The notes under the pieces: generated by a model | What the model was told of the DNA's origin: nothing | Database searches by the model: none | The model's input: only the letters and a program-made list of their open reading frames with translations | Position numbers and translations under genes: made by a program | DNA from: Pogonophryne albipinna | Taxonomy: Eukaryota > Chordata > Actinopteri > Perciformes > Artedidraconidae | NCBI GenBank assembly: GCA_028583405.1 | Contig: CM053258.1 | Coordinates: 2,705,655 to 2,769,654 of the forward strand | Length of the DNA stretch: 64,000 bases | Direction of reading: 5' to 3' | Shown here: in pieces, positions 59,101 through 64,000 of the stretch | Layout of the letters: every line of letters starts with the position of its first letter | Numbering within the stretch: position 1 is the first letter of the stretch

Positions 59101-59815
59101 ATTTTGACTGCAGGAATAATGTGTTAGTGTGATCAAGGTATTTGGCATTGTGAATGATTGGTATGGCTTTTTTTTATAGAATAGATACTGCATGTATAGA
59201 ATTTTTGTAGTTATTGCCCCAGATGTCAGCACGGTAAGTCAGATATGGTACGACTAGTGAACAGTAGAGAATGCGAAGTGATTTCTGATCTAGAACTTGT
59301 TTTACTTTGTTTAGTATGGAAACGCTTCTTGACAGCTTTGATTGTACATGTTTTATGTGTAATTTACAACTTATTGCGTCATCTATTATTACCCCAAGAA
59401 ATTTAATTTCATGGACTCTTTCAATTTCAACCCCATCTCTTTGTATTTGTGTTTTTGTTCTATTTTTACCGAACAGCATTAATTTTGTTTTACTCAAGTT
59501 TAATGATAGTTTATTTTTGTCAAACCATGTTTTTAATTTGTGCATTTAATCGTCTATGTTCTCCACTAGCTGTTCTAAATTCTCCCCAGAACAGAAAATA
59601 TTTGTGTCATCAGCAAACAGAAGTTTAGTGCTGTTGTGTAAACTCCGTCTGACCCACATTGCAAAAGCTGGAAATCTACAACAGAGCGAGATAAGTACAG
59701 AGTGTTCTCTTTGTTTGTTAAAGAGTTTTGAAAAACATGTTTTGCTGCAGGGTTATGTGGAAATTCTGCGGTACGTTTCCGTCATCTTTATAAACTGTGC
59801 AGGAAATAGATAAAA
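56178..59815 (-). mobile_element. Truncated LINE with a minisatellite in its ORF
   Basis: Minus-strand non-LTR element, 5' truncated. RT reads LLFADDTNIFCSGENLEQL (catalytic FADD near 59606-59617), a stop, then 59545-59174 (KLKTWFDKNKLSLNLSKTKL...) and 59101-58874 (LLKVTDLVEFQTAQIMFKVN ... CISACGVRLWNSVN). The coding then continues on the far side of the minisatellite as ELKRCPDINQFKRKYREITF (about 56660-56600). The 3' UTR ends in a (TGAT)n-type tail at about 56178. Family is Rex/jockey-like; I cannot name it surely. Confidence 0.83.
56680..58912. repeat. 29-bp minisatellite derived from LINE coding sequence
   Basis: About 70 copies of a 29-bp unit (cactccacgttcacactg + ttccatagtct). In minus orientation one unit is the codons for R-L-W-N-S-V-N-V-E of the LINE ORF. 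Spacer pieces carrying gttaatgtctggacatcgct recur near 56964, 57432, 57588, 58055, 58553 and 58708, giving a higher-order period of about 1.1 kb. Confidence 0.95.
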
Positions 59816-60300
59816 CATTACGTTTCTCTTGAAGAAAAGTCACAAAGTTAGAAAATGTATAAGTAAAAAGGAGATTCTGACGATGAATGAAGATTGAAGG
59901 CTATGACTAATGACAGGTGTTTGTTTTTTTCAATCAAATGTTTGTGGCAGCAACACACAGTAATCCATGTAGTTTATGTATTTATTTAAACAAGGACCAC
60001 GCATACAAATACATTCATCTCAGAAAATGAAAGAGATGATTCATGCCAGATTTTAGCTAATAAATGGGGCGAAGCCTGCGAGCTAGTTCAGGCAGTCAAC
60101 TCGAGCACCAATCATACATTAACACGTGACGCACCTCGTCCCTCTTACAACCAACCAAGCACATTCTCCTAAACATGCCGCTCTATTGAAGCTGCCAGGT
60201 CTTCGTGGCTCTGCCTCGCTATGCTGCCACTGCTGCTGCTGCTGCTGCTGCTGTGTTCACTTGCTACTGCTACCTTTCATGTTCCTGCTGCTGTGTTTCA
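59816..60300. other. Intergenic with short (CTG)n
   Basis: (CTG)n of about 9 units at about 60230-60253, near a second ctgctg patch. Frames entering the following satellite from here (starts at 60126, 60205 and 60221) have no splice or promoter support. Confidence 0.55.
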
Positions 60301-60324
60301 TGTTGCTGCTGCTCGCCTGCCCCA

Positions 60325-63300
60325 CCAACACCCCAGCTTCCACCCCAGCTTCCACCCCAGCTTCCACCCCAAATTCCACCCCAGCTTCCACCCCAGCTTC
60401 CACCCCAGCTTCCACCCAGCTTCCACCCCAGCTTCCACCCCAGCTTCCACCCAGCTTCCACCCCAGCTTCCACCCCAGCTTCCACCCAGCTTCCACCCCA
60501 GCTTCCACCCCAGCTTCCACCCCAGCTTCCACCCCACCACCACCCCAGCTTCCACCCCAGCTTCCACCCCAGCATCCACCCCAGCTTCCACCCCAGCTTC
60601 CACCCAGCTTCCACCCCCAGCTTCCACCCCAGCTTCCACCCCAGCTTCCACCCCAGCTTCCTCCCCAGCTTCCACCCCAGCTTCCACCACCCCACCACCC
60701 CAGCTTCCACCCCACCACCACCCCAGCTTCCACCCAGCTTCCACCCAGCTTCCACCCCAGCTTCCACCCAGCTTCCACCCCAGCTTCCACCCCAGCTTCC
60801 ACCCAGCTTCCACCCCAGCTTCCACCCCAGCTTCCACCCCAGCTTCCACCCAGCTTCCACCCCACCACCACCCCAGCTTCCACCCAGCTTCCACCCCAGC
60901 TTCCACCCAGCTTCCACCCCAGCTTCCACTCCAGCTTCCACCCAGCTTCCACCCCACCACCACCCCAGCTTCCACCCAGCTTCCACCCCAGCTTCCACCC
61001 CAGCTTCCACCCCAGCTTCCACCCCAGCTTCCACCCAGCTTCCACCCCAGCTTCCACCCCACCACCACCCCAGCTTCCACCCAACTTCCACCCCAGCTTC
61101 CACCACAGCTTCCACCCCAGCTTCCACCCCAGCTTCCACCCCAGCTTCCACCCCACCACCGGCACCCCAGCATCCACCCCAGCTTCCACCCCAGCCTCCA
61201 CCCCAGCTTCCACCCCAGCTTCCACCGCACCACCACCCCAGCTTCCACCCCAGCTTCCACCCCAGCTTCCACCCCACCACCACCCCAGCTTCCACCCAGC
61301 TTCCACCCCAGCTTCCAACTCACCTCCACCCCAGCTTCCACCCCAGCTTCCACCCCAGCTTCCACCCAGCTTCCACCCAGCTTCCACCCAGCTTCCACCC
61401 CAGCTTCCACCCCAGCTTCCACCCCAGCTTCCACTCCAGCTTCCACCCAGCTTCCACCCCACCACCACCCCAGCTTCCACCCAGCTTCCACTCCAGCTTC
61501 CACCCCAGCTTCCACCCCAGCTTCCACCCCAGCTTCCACTCCAGCTTCCACCCCAGCTTCCACTCCAGCTTCCACCCAGCTTCCACCCCACCACCACCCC
61601 AGCTTCCACCCAGCTTCCACCCCAGCTTCCACCCCAGCTTCCACCCAGCTTCCACCCCAGCTTCCACCCCAGCTTCCACCCCAGCTTCCACTCCAGCTTC
61701 CACCCAGCTTCCACCCACCACCACCCCAGCTTCCACCCCACCACCACCCCAGCTTCCACCCCACCACCACCCCAGCTTCCACCCTGCTTCCACCCAGCTT
61801 CCACCCAGCTTCCACCCCAGCTTCCACCCAGCTTCCACCCCAGCTTCCACCCAGCTTCCACCCAGCTTCCACCCCAGCTTCCACCCCAGCTTCCACTCCA
61901 GCTTCCACCCAGCTTCCACCCCACCACCACCCCAGCTTCCACCCAGCTTCCACTCTAGCTTCCACCCCAGCTTCCACCCAGCTTCCACCCCAGCTTCCAC
62001 CCCAGCTTCCACTCCAGCTTCCACCCCAGCTTCCACTCCAGCTTCCACCCAGCTTCCACCCCACCAACCACCCCAGCTTCCACCCAGCTTCCACCCCAGC
62101 TTCCACCCCAGCTTCCACCCCAGCTTCCACCCAGCTTCCACCCCAGCTTCCACCCCAGCTTCCACCCCACACCACCCCAGCTTCCTCCCCAGCTTCCATT
62201 CCAGCTTCCACCCAGCTTCCACCCCACCACCACCCCAGCTTCCACCCAGCTTCCACCCAGCTTCCACCCCAGCTTCCACCCCAGCTTCCACCCAGCTTCC
62301 ACCCAGCTTCCACCCAGCTTCCACCCCAGCTTCCACCCAGCTTCCACCCCAGCTTCCACCCAGCTTCCACCCAGCTTCCACCCCACCACCACCCCAGCTT
62401 CCACCCAGCTTCCACCCAGCTTCCACCCCAGCTTCCACCCAGCTTCCACCCAGCTTCCACCCAGCTTCCACCCCACCACCACCCCAGCTTCCACCCAGCT
62501 TCCACCCCAGCTTCCATCCCAGCTTTCACCCAGCTTCCACCCCTCCACAACCCCAGCTTCCACCCAGCTTCCACCCCTCCACAACCCCAGCTTCCACCCA
62601 GCTTCCACCCCAGCTTCCACCCCAACTTCCACCCCAACTTCCACCCCAGCTTCCACCCCAGCTTCCACCCCAGCTTCCACCCCAGCTTCCACCCCCAGCT
62701 TCCACCCCAGCTTCCACCCCAGCTTCCACCCCCAGCTTCCACCCCAGCTTCCACCCCAGCTTCCACCCCAGCTTCCACCCCAGCTTCCACCCCCAGCTTC
62801 CACCCCAGCTTCCACCCCAGCTTCCACCCCAGCTTCCACCCCAGCTTCCACCCAGCTTCCACCCCAGCTTCCACCCCAGCTTCCACCCCAGCTTCCACCC
62901 CCAGCTTCCACCCCAGCTTCCACCCCAGCTTCCACCCCAGCTTCCACCCCAGCTTCCACCCAGCTTCCACCCCAGCTTCCACCCCCAGCTTCCACCCCAG
63001 CTTCCACCCCAGCTTCCACCCCCAGCTTCCACCCCAGCTTCCACCCCAGCTTCCACCCCAGCTTCCACCCCAAATTCCACCCAGCTTCCACCCCACCACC
63101 ACCCCAGCTTCCACCCAGCTTCCACTCTAGCTTCCACCCCAGCTTCCACCCAGCTTCCACTCTAGCTTCCACCCCAGCTTCCACCCAGCTTCCACCCCAG
63201 CTTCCACCCCAGCTTCCACTCCAGCTTCCACCCCAGCTTCCACTCCAGCTTCCACCCAGCTTCCACCCCACCACCACCCCAGCTTCCACCCCAGCTTCCA

Positions 63301-64000
63301 CCCCAGCTTCCACCCCAGCTTCCACCCCAGCTTCCACCCAGCTTCCACCCCAGCTTCCACCCCAGCTTCCACCCCACCACCACCCCAGCTTCCACCCCAG
63401 CTTCCACTCCAGCTTCCACCCAGCTTCCACCCCACCACCACCCCAGCTTCCACCCAGCTTCCACCCAGCTTCCACCCCAGCTTCCACCCCAGCTTCCACC
63501 CAGCTTCCACCCAGCTTCCACCCAGCTTCCACCCCAGCTTCCACCCAGCTTCCACCCCAGCTTCCACCCAGCTTCCACCCAGCTTCCACCCCACCACCAC
63601 CCCAGCTTCCACCCAGCTTCCACCCAGCTTCCACCCCAGCTTCCACCCAGCTTCCACCCAGCTTCCACCCAGCTTCCACCCCACCACCACCCCAGCTTCC
63701 ACCCAGCTTCCACCCCAGCTTCCATCCCAGCTTTCACCCAGCTTCCACCCCTCCACAACCCCAGCTTCCACCCAGCTTCCACCCCTCCACAACCCCAGCT
63801 TCCACCCAGCTTCCACCCCAGCTTCCACCCCAACTTCCACCCCAACTTCCACCCCAGCTTCCACCCCAGCTTCCACCCCAGCTTCCACCCCAGCTTCCAC
63901 CCCCAGCTTCCACCCCAGCTTCCACCCCAGCTTCCACCCCCAGCTTCCACCCCAGCTTCCACCCCAGCTTCCACCCCAGCTTCCACCCCAGCTTCCACCC
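60325..64000. repeat. 11/12-bp C-rich satellite, runs off the window end
   Basis: At least 3.7 kb of agcttccacccc (12 bp) mixed with agcttccaccc (11 bp) units and caccaccacccc insertions. The top strand is almost free of G except in AGCT. A block around 62512-62590 (cttccatcccagctttcacc, cctccacaacccc twice) recurs at 63719-63800, a higher-order period of 1208 bp. Pro/Ser/Thr/His frames on the plus strand and Trp-Gly-Gly-Ser / Gly-Trp-Lys-Leu frames on the minus strand, up to 986 codons, come from the lack of stops in the unit. Confidence 0.96.

Noticed and set aside
60126..63998. ORFs of up to 986 codons on both strands
   Set aside because: The satellite unit lacks stop codons in every frame. 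Mixed 11/12-bp units would scramble any protein; no gene structure.

Overview
The window is teleost fish nuclear DNA. Three genes (aig1, adat2, pex3) form a block I recall as neighbours on human 6q24. They have spliced exons with GT/AG borders, lie among very long (CA)n arrays, and sit with hAT, L2-type LINE and LTR elements of the kinds usual in fish. I cannot place the species; a percomorph is plausible. Nothing bacterial or viral was seen.

Layout: 1-960 is a 57-bp minisatellite. 2.9-4.85 kb is a 72-bp minisatellite split by a hAT insertion with an exact 8-bp target duplication. 6.2-9.1 kb holds the last exons of aig1 (+). 9.7-10.8 kb is a hAT-like element and 11.5-12.5 kb a purine-rich tract. 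13.1-13.35 kb is a broken duplicate of adat2 pieces. 13.7-17 kb is a dead L2-type LINE (-). 18.5-24.28 kb is a complete 10-exon minus-strand gene, assembled here exon by exon, for a 249-aa secreted protein with two WxxW (mucin/CILP-type) domains. 24.5-33.4 kb is a nest of elements: a TIR-bounded sequence holds a 7.6-kb hAT element, which holds a TCCA/TCTA array, which holds a young non-autonomous LTR retrotransposon carrying a 1241-codon open frame made mostly of tandem repeats. 34-36.4 kb has another hAT and a TTAA-flanked piggyBac-like MITE.

37.29-39.82 kb is adat2 (-, 6 exons, 178 aa) and 40.77-47.86 kb is pex3 (+, 12 exons, 361 aa). They are head to head, about 950 bp apart, with ETS-like and E-box-like motifs between them. 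From 48.7 to 64 kb I see no gene. This stretch has a hAT MITE (50.9-51.7 kb), dispersed repeats, a LINE whose coding sequence has grown into a 2.2-kb, 29-bp minisatellite (56.2-59.7 kb), and a G/C-skewed 11/12-bp satellite running off the end (60.3-64 kb).

Roles: aig1 is a membrane lipid hydrolase, adat2 the catalytic subunit of the tRNA A34-to-I deaminase, and pex3 a peroxisome biogenesis receptor. They are housekeeping neighbours, not a pathway. The WxxW gene between aig1 and adat2 is the least expected gene. Most remaining sequence is repeat, and nearly all long open frames there are artefacts of repeat periods.
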